From positions 1 through 20,245 of the IMG/VR virus record IMGVR_UViG_3300045135_000693: a stretch of 20,245 nt of DNA; one strand, written 5' to 3'. The DNA comes from a virus. Both the position numbers and the translations under genes were made by a program. Below the pieces are notes generated by a model, which was not told where the DNA came from, made no database searches, and saw only the letters and a list, made by a program, of their open reading frames with translations. This document shows positions 5,919-12,168 of the stretch, piece by piece. Position 1 is the first letter of the stretch. Each line of letters starts with the position of its first letter.

Positions 5919-6242
5919 CTATTTAAGCATTAATTTAGTTAATGGGTCTTTGTACCAACTGCGAGAGTCCATAAGATGGGCAATGTCGTTTGTCTTTCTA
6001 GTTCTTCCTTCAACCTTTTGCACTTCCTTGTAAACTCTTTTAGGGTCAGACGAGGCATTTAGCCTCGCCCTAGCACATGAATTTCTACACTTTAATTTGT
6101 TAGCTAACATTTCTACAGTCAACTTAGTTCCATCATCAAGTGTGTAAACTCTTGACCTATTAACACCTGTTTTAGTCTTGTCAACAATGTATTCTTTATC
6201 ACCTATTGTTACAAGAAATTCCCTTTCTTTTTTTGAGATCAT
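5919..6242 (-). CDS. possible HTH DNA-binding protein, 107 aa
   Basis: The N-terminus (ISKKEREFLVTIGDKEYIVD) looks like beta strands, followed by LDDGTKLTVEMLANKLKCRN and then SCARARLNASSDPKRVY. The segment VEMLANKLKCRNSCARARLN has the spacing of a helix-turn-helix: a first helix containing A at the buried position, a short turn, then an Arg-rich recognition helix. The C-terminus is basic (VEGRTRKTND, then KDPLTKLMLK). The start at 6242 overlaps the previous stop as TAATG. It may be a DNA-binding regulator or a replication origin-binding protein; both are inference. No close family is recognised. Confidence 0.7.
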   Translation of the reverse strand: MISKKEREFLVTIGDKEYIVDKTKTGVNRSRVYTLDDGTKLTVEMLANKLKCRNSCARARLNASSDPKRVYKEVQKVEGRTRKTNDIAHLMDSRSWYKDPLTKLMLK

Positions 6243-6484
6243 TAGAATGGGATATCTTCATCAGTATTGTCTACTGATGTTTCAGTCTGTTTTTTTGGAG
6301 CATTCTGTACACCATCTTTCATTAGCCTAACTTTTGGTGCTTTAGGATTATCAGACTTATTAACCCATGCAGAAATTTTAGTTTCGACACCATCTATATT
6401 AATGTGTCCTTTATATTGTGGCGCACCTGCAGTTTGCGAATCATTTTTCCATAATGCACCAGTATTAGTATTATCGTATTCCAT
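6242..6484 (-). CDS. short SSB-like protein with SSB-type acidic tip, 80 aa
   Basis: The last residues, DNTDEDIPF, are the classic acidic single-stranded-DNA-binding protein C-terminal tip that recruits replication and repair partners. The N-terminal part (GALWKNDSQTAGAPQYKGHI, then ETKISAWVNKSDN and PKVRLMKDG) looks like a reduced beta-barrel with the aromatic residues typical of OB-type ssDNA binding. It is well short of the normal ~110-residue OB domain. I infer a phage ssDNA-binding or SSB-mimic protein. ATG at 6484 has AGGAAAA upstream. A 158-base non-coding stretch separates it from the ERF-like gene; I see no confident promoter there, only short GGGTC/GACCC pairing near 6507-6527. Confidence 0.68.
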   Translation of the reverse strand: MEYDNTNTGALWKNDSQTAGAPQYKGHINIDGVETKISAWVNKSDNPKAPKVRLMKDGVQNAPKKQTETSVDNTDEDIPF

Positions 6485-6642
6485 TTTTTTTCCTGTTTAA
6501 TGAAGGGTCACTTAGTGGTAGACCCAAACACCAGACTTATTCTTAACCTAACGACAAAATACCAAAAAGCATAAAGGAGAAAATGCTTTAACGAGGATTG
6601 ATATTTTACCGATTAACATTGGAAAGTCAGACCCCGTTAATT

Positions 6643-7263
6643 CTATAGATTATCTTCGAGTAACTCATCCCCTCTGGTGTAAAACTCATCACCAAATTCA
6701 TTCATTGCTACATTGATGACTGCCATCCAAGGAGAGTTAGGATTTTCTGCTTCACGCTCTTGCATATCTTCCATGATTTCTTTGGCTCTTTCCAAAGTAC
6801 ATGACTTATCCTTTAACTCATCAGATAATCGTTTAATTTCTGTACTAATTTGTTGACTTCTGGTAGGTGCTTTAAAGTCCTCAGATTCGTCCTCACCCAT
6901 ATGACCAAGTTCATACAAACCTGCAAGTTTTAATACACATCTTGACAAGGCTCTTTTTTCACAAATCTCCATTACATACCATGAAGATGTATTACCATCA
7001 CCTTTAGTAGTTGGAACTTTGCCTCTCTTAGCAGAACCAAATGTTTCGACTGTAGTGTTACCCATAATGCCAGTTGCTTTAACACATGCAAATTCTGGCT
7101 CACAGACAACGACCTCATAGCTTATTTTTATTTCACACCCTCTTTGTACCTTTTCGATACCACTACGAGTCAATATAGTGTAGTGAGCGTGTTTAAATGT
7201 ATCTTCTGTTTCTAATCCGAACTTTTTATAGAGTGTGTTCAACCTCTCTCTTTTTGTAGCCAT
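6643..7263 (-). CDS. ERF-like single-strand annealing protein candidate, 206 aa
   Basis: The centre reads SSWYVMEICEKRALSRCVLK then LAGLYELGHMGEDESED. A conserved M-E-x-x-E-K-R-A-x-x-R-x-x-L-x-L-x-GLY block is typical of the ERF/Rad52-like annealing proteins and their relatives in phages. Upstream is a beta-rich segment (CEIKISYEVVVCEPEFACVK, then KATGIMGNTTVETFG). Downstream is a charged helical tail (STEIKRLSDELKDKS and on), also as in that group. Such proteins coat and anneal single strands during phage recombination. The ATG at 7263 is preceded by GAGAGGAG at five bases; the GTG at 7269 overlaps that site and is disfavoured. It neighbours the SSB-like gene, as expected. Confidence 0.6.
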   Translation of the reverse strand: MATKRERLNTLYKKFGLETEDTFKHAHYTILTRSGIEKVQRGCEIKISYEVVVCEPEFACVKATGIMGNTTVETFGSAKRGKVPTTKGDGNTSSWYVMEICEKRALSRCVLKLAGLYELGHMGEDESEDFKAPTRSQQISTEIKRLSDELKDKSCTLERAKEIMEDMQEREAENPNSPWMAVINVAMNEFGDEFYTRGDELLEDNL

Positions 7264-7279
7264 AGCCACTCCTCTCTAG

Positions 7280-7462
7280 TTAAAATTTAGGTATAAATTC
7301 CTCACCATTTCTGATAAGTTTTTTTAAATGTTTGATTCTCATATTGTGCTTATTAGCATCTTCATCTCTGTCCTCAAACATGGCATCAAAATACTTGTCC
7401 TGTTCTTGCCTTAATTTAGTGCTTACACACTCTAATAATTCATCATTAAAACCAACAATCAT
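7280..7462 (-). CDS. unknown small charged protein, 60 aa
   Basis: ATG at 7462 lies nine bases after the previous stop, with AAGGG upstream, and the gene stops 16 bases before the ERF-like gene. The 60 residues are highly charged and probably helical throughout (LLECVSTKLRQEQDKYFDAM then FEDRDEDANKHNMRIKHLKK), with a coiled-coil look. No membrane segment or known motif is present. It sits in a group of small early genes between the methyltransferase and the recombination genes, where host-takeover proteins commonly lie; the function is unknown. Confidence 0.65.
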   Translation of the reverse strand: MIVGFNDELLECVSTKLRQEQDKYFDAMFEDRDEDANKHNMRIKHLKKLIRNGEEFIPKF

Positions 7463-7471
7463 TTGATGCCC

Positions 7472-7684
7472 TTACTTTCCAAATTGTCCAATATATCTCC
7501 ACAAGCCTTGATAAAACATTTCTGGATATTCATCCTTAAATCGTACTTTATCCTCTTTTGAGAGTATGTTGCCATCCTTATATCTACCACTTCTTACAGT
7601 AGCAGAATCTAAGTCTGGATATTCACCTAGCTTGTAATAATAAGTGATGCTAGACAAATCAATTTGGTCAATTAAATTATGCAT
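7472..7684 (-). CDS. unknown small protein, 70 aa
   Basis: The start is the ATG at 7684, with GAGG six bases upstream, lying inside the last codons of the Api92-like gene (8-base overlap); a TTG at 7690 is the alternative. The protein is aromatic and charged (SSITYYYKLGEYPDLDS, then EDKVRFKDEYPEMFYQGLWR) and ends YIGQFGK. It has no signal or membrane segment and no recognised family. Coupling to the Api92-like gene indicates co-expression early in infection. Confidence 0.65.
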   Translation of the reverse strand: MHNLIDQIDLSSITYYYKLGEYPDLDSATVRSGRYKDGNILSKEDKVRFKDEYPEMFYQGLWRYIGQFGK

Positions 7685-8123
7685 TAGCAACCTCTTCTAT
7701 TTGGTAGCCTTCGCCATCAGTATCATCATCTTCATCAAGACAATGCCATTCAATATTTATTGCAGGACATCCTTTAACTTGACCAGAGTAAATGTTACTA
7801 AGTGCTATCCAGATAGGAACTGGCGCACACCATGCAGTTTGGAATATGTACATTCCTACTTTGTCATCAAATCTTTGAAACTCAGTATGGCAAGAGTTCC
7901 ATTTTGTACCCCAGTTTTTCCATGACCAATCGTACCAATTATTTTCACCATGTATTTCCCTTTCTTTTTGACCAAGATTACCTCTGAAAATATTTTCTGG
8001 CATAGGTTCTATTTTTTCAAAATCAAAAGGGTTATCTTCACTTTCGATTTGCTTAATAAACTTAGATAAATCTTTAGCAGATTTAGCAGTTACAGTTACT
8101 TCATTAGTTGTCCAGTTTGGCAT
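7677..8123 (-). CDS. Api92-like phage protein (ferredoxin-like domain), 148 aa
   Basis: The start MPNWTTNEVTVTA, the middle PFDFEKIEPMPENIF, the WYDWSWKNWGTKWNSCHTEF block and FQTAWCAPVPIWIALSNIY match the Api92-like/DUF1281 pattern found in phages and plasmids. In that family MPNWxxN opens a beta strand and W-G-T-K-W is the most conserved part. The fold is ferredoxin-like; its function is not settled, with a role against host defence sometimes proposed. Length fits the family. The tail here is unusually acidic (DEDDDTDGEGYQIEE). AGGAG precedes the ATG at 8123, one base after the previous stop codon. Confidence 0.78.
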   Translation of the reverse strand: MPNWTTNEVTVTAKSAKDLSKFIKQIESEDNPFDFEKIEPMPENIFRGNLGQKEREIHGENNWYDWSWKNWGTKWNSCHTEFQRFDDKVGMYIFQTAWCAPVPIWIALSNIYSGQVKGCPAINIEWHCLDEDDDTDGEGYQIEEVANA

Positions 8124-8124
8124 A

Positions 8125-8298
8125 TTATTCTCCTATTTTTTCGAGTTGTTTTTTAAGCATATCTTCTTTCTTTTTAATGATAGCTTGTTGAAATTTTATT
8201 ACTGAAAGTTGAGTTTTTAATTTGTTGTTTTCAGTAATTAAGTTGGCAAACTTTTTGTTGTTCTTATGAAAGCCACGAGTTCCAAAATTTTTTTGCAT
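8125..8298 (-). CDS. small coiled-coil protein, 57 aa
   Basis: ATG at 8298 overlaps the previous stop (TGATG), with GGAGG six bases upstream, and TAA lies at 8125-8127 directly before the Api92-like start. The peptide is strongly basic: MQKNFGTRGFHKNNKKFANL followed by a long helix with regular hydrophobic spacing (ITENNKLKTQLSVIKFQQAI then IKKKEDMLKKQLEKIGE), as in a short coiled coil. It could dimerise and bind nucleic acid or a partner protein. The strong ribosome site and coupling on both sides support expression; no family is recognised. Confidence 0.68.
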   Translation of the reverse strand: MQKNFGTRGFHKNNKKFANLITENNKLKTQLSVIKFQQAIIKKKEDMLKKQLEKIGE

Positions 8299-8510
8299 CA
8301 CTTACCTCCAAATATTTCTCTAAATGAATTAGTCACAGGCTTGTAGTTCTCTACAAACTCTTTGATATTGTGATTAAAATCATCAATAGAAATGTCGTTT
8401 TTGTCAGTAAGATCATTTTTGTCATTCATCTCATCTGGTGATGGTTCGTTATGTTCATCAAAAAAACCATCTTCAGTCATCTGAATGTGTATGTCGCTCA
8501 TTCTACCCAC
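8298..8510 (-). CDS. unknown acidic protein, 70 aa (GTG start)
   Basis: The GTG at 8510 is preferred because GGAGG lies exactly five bases upstream; the first ATG (8501, giving 67 aa) would be 14 bases from that site. The start lies inside the end of the upstream gene, and the stop overlaps the coiled-coil gene. The protein is acidic and Asp/Asn-rich (NEPSPDEMNDKNDLTDKNDI) with a short helical end (FNHNIKEFVENYKPVTNSFR). The composition suggests a disordered, DNA-mimic-like or partner-binding protein, but that is not demonstrated. Confidence 0.62.
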   Translation of the reverse strand: MGRMSDIHIQMTEDGFFDEHNEPSPDEMNDKNDLTDKNDISIDDFNHNIKEFVENYKPVTNSFREIFGGK

Positions 8511-8814
8511 TATATCCTCCTTTTTTTTGTTGGTTTAATTTATCCCATTCATTGCATGTAACAATTGCATTCTCAGTTGCCTCAAGCACATCATCAGAAA
8601 AGTTCCAGATTTCTCCAGACATCTCAAATTGATTAACCCAAGACTCAGACTTCATTTCAGATATAAAGTCCTCAAGAGCATTGATATTTTGCCTCTCATG
8701 GGGTGGTAGTAAATAAAGTTCACGAGTCAAATCGTGTTCAAATATTCCATAGACACACTCATTTTTATCTTGCTTGTCATAATGAGCGTTTAATAGTAAT
8801 TGATTGTATGACAT
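8503..8814 (-). CDS. unknown protein, 103 aa
   Basis: ATG at 8814 has AGAGGAAATAAT upstream. The gene ends in GGA GGA TAT AGT GGG TAG, so its last codons carry the ribosome site for the next gene. The sequence (NECVYGIFEHDLTRELYLLP, then EDFISEMKSESWVNQFEMSG, then DDVLEATENAIVTCNEWDKL) is soluble and acidic, with probable alternating strands and helices. No known motif is recognised. It is the first gene after the methyltransferase, with a 24-base gap. Confidence 0.68.
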   Translation of the reverse strand: MSYNQLLLNAHYDKQDKNECVYGIFEHDLTRELYLLPPHERQNINALEDFISEMKSESWVNQFEMSGEIWNFSDDVLEATENAIVTCNEWDKLNQQKKGGYSG

Positions 8815-8838
8815 ATTATTTCCTCTGGTTAGTTAATA

Positions 8839-10110
8839 TTATACACTTTCGGTAATAGATAAATTAGAATCGAAATCAAAAGATTCTTGTGGCATATTAG
8901 GTGGAAAGTCTTGTCCTATATGACTTAGTATGTGTTCTATTACAGGCACACAAAAACCATTACCTAGCATCTTTAATCTCTGAGTATTGCTTATAGTACC
9001 ATCACCAATAGTCCAATCTTCACAACCTTGTAAGCGTTCTGCTTCTCTTACAGTTAGCTTTCTCACAGTAGGGTGTTCATAGACCATAAAGTTTGGCTTA
9101 GTTTCTAAGCAATTACTCTTGTGCTTCATATTTCGCCCTCTTCGTGTCTTTGAGTTCGGAAAGGTGTAATCAAAGGCATCACCATTTTCTATGTCTGTAT
9201 AGCCTTTTTTCGTAGCCTCTGGAACTCTTAGAACTACATTGTCTTTTTCAACTGTAGTAAGTGTGTTTGTTTTTTCATCATCACGAATTTCTAATTGTTG
9301 AACATATTTAGCATCTGGGTTGTTATCATCCCTAACGCCTTGTTCGTTAATCTTGCGACCTCTCCAAGCACCACATTTAACTTCATAGAGTCCAGTTTTT
9401 CCACCTTGTCCACCACCATTAGCAGTTAAGCATTTAGATTTTTGGTCAATTGAATAAACTCTGGTAGCTTGTGCAGGTTTGTTACCTACATAACCTAAAA
9501 CTCCAGAAGTGTTTCCGTTTGGCTTGTAATATGGTTCACGATATATAATCTCAGACTCAACATTTGGCTCTAATATGTCCTTTAACACAATACCCCTGTC
9601 TTGTGGTTGGGTAATGTGAAAATTTGCCCAAAAACATCTTTTTCTTGATTGAGCAGATACTAATGATGCATCAATTTCTACATGCTTAACACCAATAATA
9701 TCGTCTAACAAATCTAGCCATTCAGTTTTCATTCTGACATTCTCAAATATCCAATACTTAGGCTTTACCTTTTTCATTAATTCTAAAGCAGGTATTAGTA
9801 AACCAGAGCGTTCATCTTCTAGTCCTAATCTTTTTCCAGAATTACTAAAGCCTTGACATGGTGAACCAAGAACCATTAAATCACATTCACCAATATCATC
9901 AACATTAGCATCCATAATGTCACCCATATGTTCAATATTAGGAAAATTAAAGGATGTTAATTCAATAGCATGTTTGTCAATCTCAAAACTTTTGTATGAC
10001 TTAATTTTTACTTTTTGATTTATTAAAGCAATCATAAGTCCTTCCATTCCACCAAAGCAAGATACAACTCTGATTCCATCTGGGTACATTTCGTTAAGTA
10101 AATTTTTCAT
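8839..10110 (-). CDS. C5 cytosine DNA methyltransferase with long target-recognition region
   Basis: The enzyme transfers a methyl group from S-adenosylmethionine to C5 of cytosine in a specific sequence. Motifs in order: I (VVSCFGGMEGLMIAL, residues 15-29), IV with the catalytic cysteine (GSPCQGFSNSG, C85), VI (FENV, 122-125), VIII (QSRKRCF, 154-160), then a long target-recognition region of about 190 residues, then IX (RKLTVREAERLQGCEDW) and X (KMLGNGFCVPV). All key residues are present, so it should be active. The recognition region contains echoing segments (KCLTANGGG, NTLTTVEKDNVV, NCLETKPNF). No restriction partner is nearby, so it is probably an orphan that protects phage DNA from host restriction. 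It starts with a TAATG overlap with the first operon gene. Confidence 0.93.
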   Translation of the reverse strand: MKNLLNEMYPDGIRVVSCFGGMEGLMIALINQKVKIKSYKSFEIDKHAIELTSFNFPNIEHMGDIMDANVDDIGECDLMVLGSPCQGFSNSGKRLGLEDERSGLLIPALELMKKVKPKYWIFENVRMKTEWLDLLDDIIGVKHVEIDASLVSAQSRKRCFWANFHITQPQDRGIVLKDILEPNVESEIIYREPYYKPNGNTSGVLGYVGNKPAQATRVYSIDQKSKCLTANGGGQGGKTGLYEVKCGAWRGRKINEQGVRDDNNPDAKYVQQLEIRDDEKTNTLTTVEKDNVVLRVPEATKKGYTDIENGDAFDYTFPNSKTRRGRNMKHKSNCLETKPNFMVYEHPTVRKLTVREAERLQGCEDWTIGDGTISNTQRLKMLGNGFCVPVIEHILSHIGQDFPPNMPQESFDFDSNLSITESV

Positions 10111-10526
10111 TAGCTATTTGCCCTAAAAAGACGAACTGCCATTGACTCTGAACAAACAAATTTATCATTAGTTTTGATGTCTTGAATGACAAAAGGTTTT
10201 TTTCTTGCTCGTTTTTTAAAACCAACTAATTTAAATTTTCTACTTCCTTCAGTAGCAATAATAGATGCATCAAGATTAAAAGCGTATGGACTTGTTTGTC
10301 TAAAATCCAATTCTGATTCTAATGCTTTTTCTTCTTCAGTTTTAGCATCAGATAAAGATATTATAAAACCATTAAACTTGACTGAGTCTGAGTCATAACT
10401 TCCGTTGCCTAATTCAAACCTCAAATTGTTATCTTCCATAATGTCTGATAATGAGTCTTTGATTATTTGACGAATTTGTTTAATAGTTTCTGGGTTTATT
10501 TGTGTAATGTTATATTTAGTTTTCAT
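10110..10526 (-). CDS. unknown protein, first gene of the leftward operon, 138 aa
   Basis: ATG at 10526 has AGAGGATAAA before it and is the first gene after the leftward promoter (-10 at about 10570), about 35 bases from the predicted start of transcription. The N-terminus is helical and charged (TIKQIRQIIKDSLSDIMEDN). The middle is beta-rich (SVKFNGFIISLSDAKT). The C-terminal part is basic, with a KKRARKKPFVI cluster, then IQDIKTNDKFVCSESMAVRL. The basic patch suggests nucleic-acid contact. Being expressed first and coupled to the methyltransferase, it may be an early regulator or host-takeover factor; no family is recognised. Confidence 0.72.
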   Translation of the reverse strand: MKTKYNITQINPETIKQIRQIIKDSLSDIMEDNNLRFELGNGSYDSDSVKFNGFIISLSDAKTEEEKALESELDFRQTSPYAFNLDASIIATEGSRKFKLVGFKKRARKKPFVIQDIKTNDKFVCSESMAVRLFRANS

Positions 10527-10545
10527 TTTATCCTCTTAAGTTAGT

Positions 10546-10560
10546 CCAACAAAATGTTGG
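10546..10560. promoter_or_regulatory. perfect 6-3-6 palindrome at the start of the leftward transcript
   Basis: CCAACA-AAA-TGTTGG is a perfect inverted repeat. Relative to the TATAAT at 10570-10575 it would lie at about +3 to +18 of the leftward transcript. It could be a repressor operator just past the promoter, or a small hairpin at the 5' end of the operon mRNA that protects it from decay. The sequence cannot distinguish these. Confidence 0.55.
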
Positions 10561-10569
10561 GTTGTATTT

Positions 10570-10598
10570 ATTATAGAGAATATTTTTAGAGATTGCAA
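10570..10598 (-). promoter_or_regulatory. sigma70-type promoter of the leftward early operon
   Basis: On the minus strand TTGCAA (10598-10593, 4 of 6 to TTGACA) is separated by exactly 17 bases from a perfect TATAAT (10575-10570). Transcription would start near 10563, some 37 bases upstream of the first gene. This is the best housekeeping-type promoter in the window and is suitably placed to drive the ~9-kb replication operon. Confidence 0.72.
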
Positions 10599-10717
10599 CC
10601 TAAAGTGTATAACATTTAAAAATACGATTTGTTTTTTAGGTGGGGTAAACTCCCTTAGGGGGTTTTACAAAATGATCTTTTGGAGCAAATAATGGTCCAT
10701 ATGGTTGTGGTCTATAT

Positions 10718-10747
10718 GAGAATCGTTATCATTATCATTATCATTTG
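10718..10747. promoter_or_regulatory. Fur-box-like array of GATAAT repeats (site 1)
   Basis: On the minus strand the bases read GATAAT-GATAAT-GATAAC, three direct hexamers of the kind described for the Escherichia coli Fur site. The 19-mer at 10742-10724 matches the Fur consensus GATAATGATAATCATTATC at 15 of 19 positions. The plus-strand window 10718-10736 also reaches 15 of 19. It lies upstream of the rightward acidic/cysteine operon. An alternative is a simple ATTATC microsatellite, here also read as Ile codons of a possible leader peptide. Confidence 0.5.
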
Positions 10748-10889
10748 AAATTTCAGATCCTGGGAGCATCTCAAAAATCCAGGTTGTAAACTTGATGCAA
10801 AAATTGACAACAAATACAGGCTAAATTATTGGGTGTGTCTTTTGTGTATCTTTTGGTAAAAGGTTCTTTTTTTCGTGTATATTAAATAG

Positions 10890-10903
10890 TGTCAATTTTG
10901 ACA
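10890..10903. promoter_or_regulatory. TGTCAA-TT-TTGACA palindrome before the rightward operon
   Basis: A perfect 6-2-6 inverted repeat lies seven bases after a TATATT (10878-10883) and 20 bases before the first rightward gene start (10924). Related half-sites occur at 10799-10809 (AAAAATTGACA) and 12288-12298 (TGTCAATTTTT). It could be an operator for a phage regulator controlling rightward transcription. Confidence 0.45.
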
Positions 10904-10923
10904 ATTTTTAAAGGATGAAAATT

Positions 10924-11067
10924 ATGGATGAATTAACACTAAAATTTTTAAAGAGTTTTGTTGATAACAAATTGAATCAAACAAGATGTACCGACCCTTT
11001 TATGTGGTCAAGGGTTCATGACTATATTACAAAACAACTAAACCAATTAAAGGAGGTAAAAAAATGA
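10924..11067 (+). CDS. unknown small protein, 47 aa
   Basis: The ATG at 10924 has AAAGGA nine bases upstream; the ATG at 10915 would sit directly against that site. The frame ends at TGA 11065-11067, giving an ATGA overlap with the next gene. The peptide (MDELTLKFLKSFVDNKLNQT, then RCTDPFMWSRVHDYITKQLN) looks helical and basic. The last codons contain the AAGGAGG of the following gene. As first gene of a three-gene operon with coupling it is likely real; the function is unknown. Confidence 0.68.
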   Translation: MDELTLKFLKSFVDNKLNQTRCTDPFMWSRVHDYITKQLNQLKEVKK

Positions 11068-11354
11068 TATATGAAGAACTAACAGAGTCACAAATGCATC
11101 ACACCTTGATGAGTGATGAGTATGCAAACTGGACATATGAACAGGCACAAGGCATAGTTGACTTTTTTATGGACATGTATGGTGATGATGAAAATTATCA
11201 ATGGGATGTCGTTGCCATTCGTTGTGAGTTCTCAGGCTATGAAAGCATAGAAGAGGCAGAAGATAATTACATACTTGATGAAGATGAATCACTAGAGGAT
11301 GTGACACTAGTGATTTTTTGTGATGATGGTCATGTAGTTGTACAAGATTATTAA
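11064..11354 (+). CDS. conserved-type acidic phage protein, 96 aa
   Basis: AAAGGAGGT gives a very strong ribosome site before ATG 11064. The protein is highly acidic. The run EDNYILDEDESLEDVTLVIF is preceded by WDVVAIRCEFSGYESIEEAE, a phrase I associate with a widespread small phage/plasmid protein group of unknown function (W-D-V-V-A-I-R-C-x-[FY]-S-x-Y-x-S-I-E-E). The low-pI surface invites a DNA-mimic interpretation, as in some anti-restriction proteins, but no such family motif is certain. It overlaps the preceding gene by four bases and is followed 19 bases later by the six-cysteine protein gene. Confidence 0.78.
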   Translation: MIYEELTESQMHHTLMSDEYANWTYEQAQGIVDFFMDMYGDDENYQWDVVAIRCEFSGYESIEEAEDNYILDEDESLEDVTLVIFCDDGHVVVQDY

Positions 11355-11373
11355 TAATAAGGAGATAAATAAA

Positions 11374-11946
11374 ATGCATATAAATAATTTAAATTACAGA
11401 GATAGAGATTTCTTAAAGTCTTTAATTGTGGCTAGTCAAGAAGTCATCATTAATCAATATCAACATCACATTAATCAGTTTGAACAAATTGACTCAGAGT
11501 TGTTTGAAAAATTGGCTAATGTTGACTTGAAAATAAAGTATCAATCACCACAAGGTGTATCCATTGGATATGATAAAAAAATAGAGCAATTGACTCAAAA
11601 TTTCTGTGACTTATTGGGGAGATTAAGGACGCAAGGAGAACACGCAGGATACATGGATATGTGTGGTCACTTGATAGTCAATGAGTTAGTTGACTCTTAT
11701 GAAATTAGTGAGGTCATGGATATGTACAACATTGATGCACATGAACTTAGGGAACATGTTTTTGACTACTGTGAAGATGAAACAACAATAGAATATTTCA
11801 AAGACCTTTTCATGGAGTTAGATTTATCTTGTTCATGGTGTGAAGAGGAGTTTGATGACTGTGGAGTTTGTCAAAATACTGAGTGTGATGAATGTGATGA
11901 TGCTTATCTATCAGACGAACAACTAGAGGAAAAATACGGAGAATAA
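11374..11946 (+). CDS. acidic protein with C-terminal triple CxxC cluster, 190 aa
   Basis: ATG 11374 is preceded by AAGGAGATAAATAAA; an earlier in-frame ATG at 11338 lies inside the previous gene and has no ribosome site. The N-terminal ~100 residues are helical (DFLKSLIVASQEVIINQYQH then KIEQLTQNFCDLLGRLRTQG). A middle acidic helical part follows (VNELVDSYEISEVMDMYNID). The end is LSCSWCEEEFDDCGVCQN and TECDECDDAYL: three CxxC pairs with spacing x6 and x4. Six cysteines in that order suggest a metal-binding knuckle (zinc or iron). It closes the rightward operon, before a strong terminator and behind Fur-box-like site 1. The family is unknown. Confidence 0.75.
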   Translation: MHINNLNYRDRDFLKSLIVASQEVIINQYQHHINQFEQIDSELFEKLANVDLKIKYQSPQGVSIGYDKKIEQLTQNFCDLLGRLRTQGEHAGYMDMCGHLIVNELVDSYEISEVMDMYNIDAHELREHVFDYCEDETTIEYFKDLFMELDLSCSWCEEEFDDCGVCQNTECDECDDAYLSDEQLEEKYGE

Positions 11947-11968
11947 TTTAAACTAACAAGGAGAAAAG

Positions 11969-11994
11969 AACCCCCTTTATTGGGGGTTTTTTTT
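11969..11994 (+). terminator. strong rho-independent terminator
   Basis: Stem AACCCCC (11969-11975) / GGGGGTT (11982-11988), loop TTTATT, running into eight T (11987-11994). It lies 22 bases after the stop of the six-cysteine gene and ends the rightward three-gene operon. Confidence 0.9.
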
Positions 11995-12168
11995 GGTCTG
12001 CAAAATATGCCAAAATTGAGATTATTAAAAAGACATAGCAATATAAGCCTAAACAACAAAGTACCGAAATATCGAATATTTGGAATTATTAGAGCATATT
12101 ACAAAATTAGTATTACATCTATTTAATTTATAGGCTAAACTCTAAAGTATCAACTTAACCAGATAAAC

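Larger units (their letters stand above)
10527..10923. other. divergent control region between the leftward and rightward operons
   Basis: This non-coding gap of about 400 bases holds several elements: the leftward promoter and palindrome (10546-10598), a GC-rich hairpin (10645-10668, GTAAACTCCC / GGGGGTTTTAC with one wobble and one bulge), a possible 18-codon leader ORF (10692-10748) overlapping a Fur-box-like repeat, a weak CCTGG/CCAGG stem near 10760-10785, a TTGACA at 10804-10809, and a TATATT at 10878-10883 followed by a palindrome. No single rightward promoter stands out. The density of repeats suggests that the early-to-late decision is made here. Confidence 0.6.

Noticed and set aside
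8438-8632. Plus-strand ORF opposite the small accessory genes
   Set aside because: Opposite to three coupled minus-strand genes with good ribosome sites; composition is that of a reverse-frame shadow.
10645-10668. GC-rich hairpin followed by short T-run as a terminator
   Set aside because: No gene ends in its direction and the T-run is partly used in the stem; left as a hairpin of unknown role within the control region.
12007-12126. A 39-aa basic ORF (MPKLRLLKRHSNISL and on) on the + strand in the non-coding region
   Set aside because: It has no ribosome site and lies after a strong terminator; stop-free runs of this length occur by chance in such AT-rich DNA. Kept as region content only.
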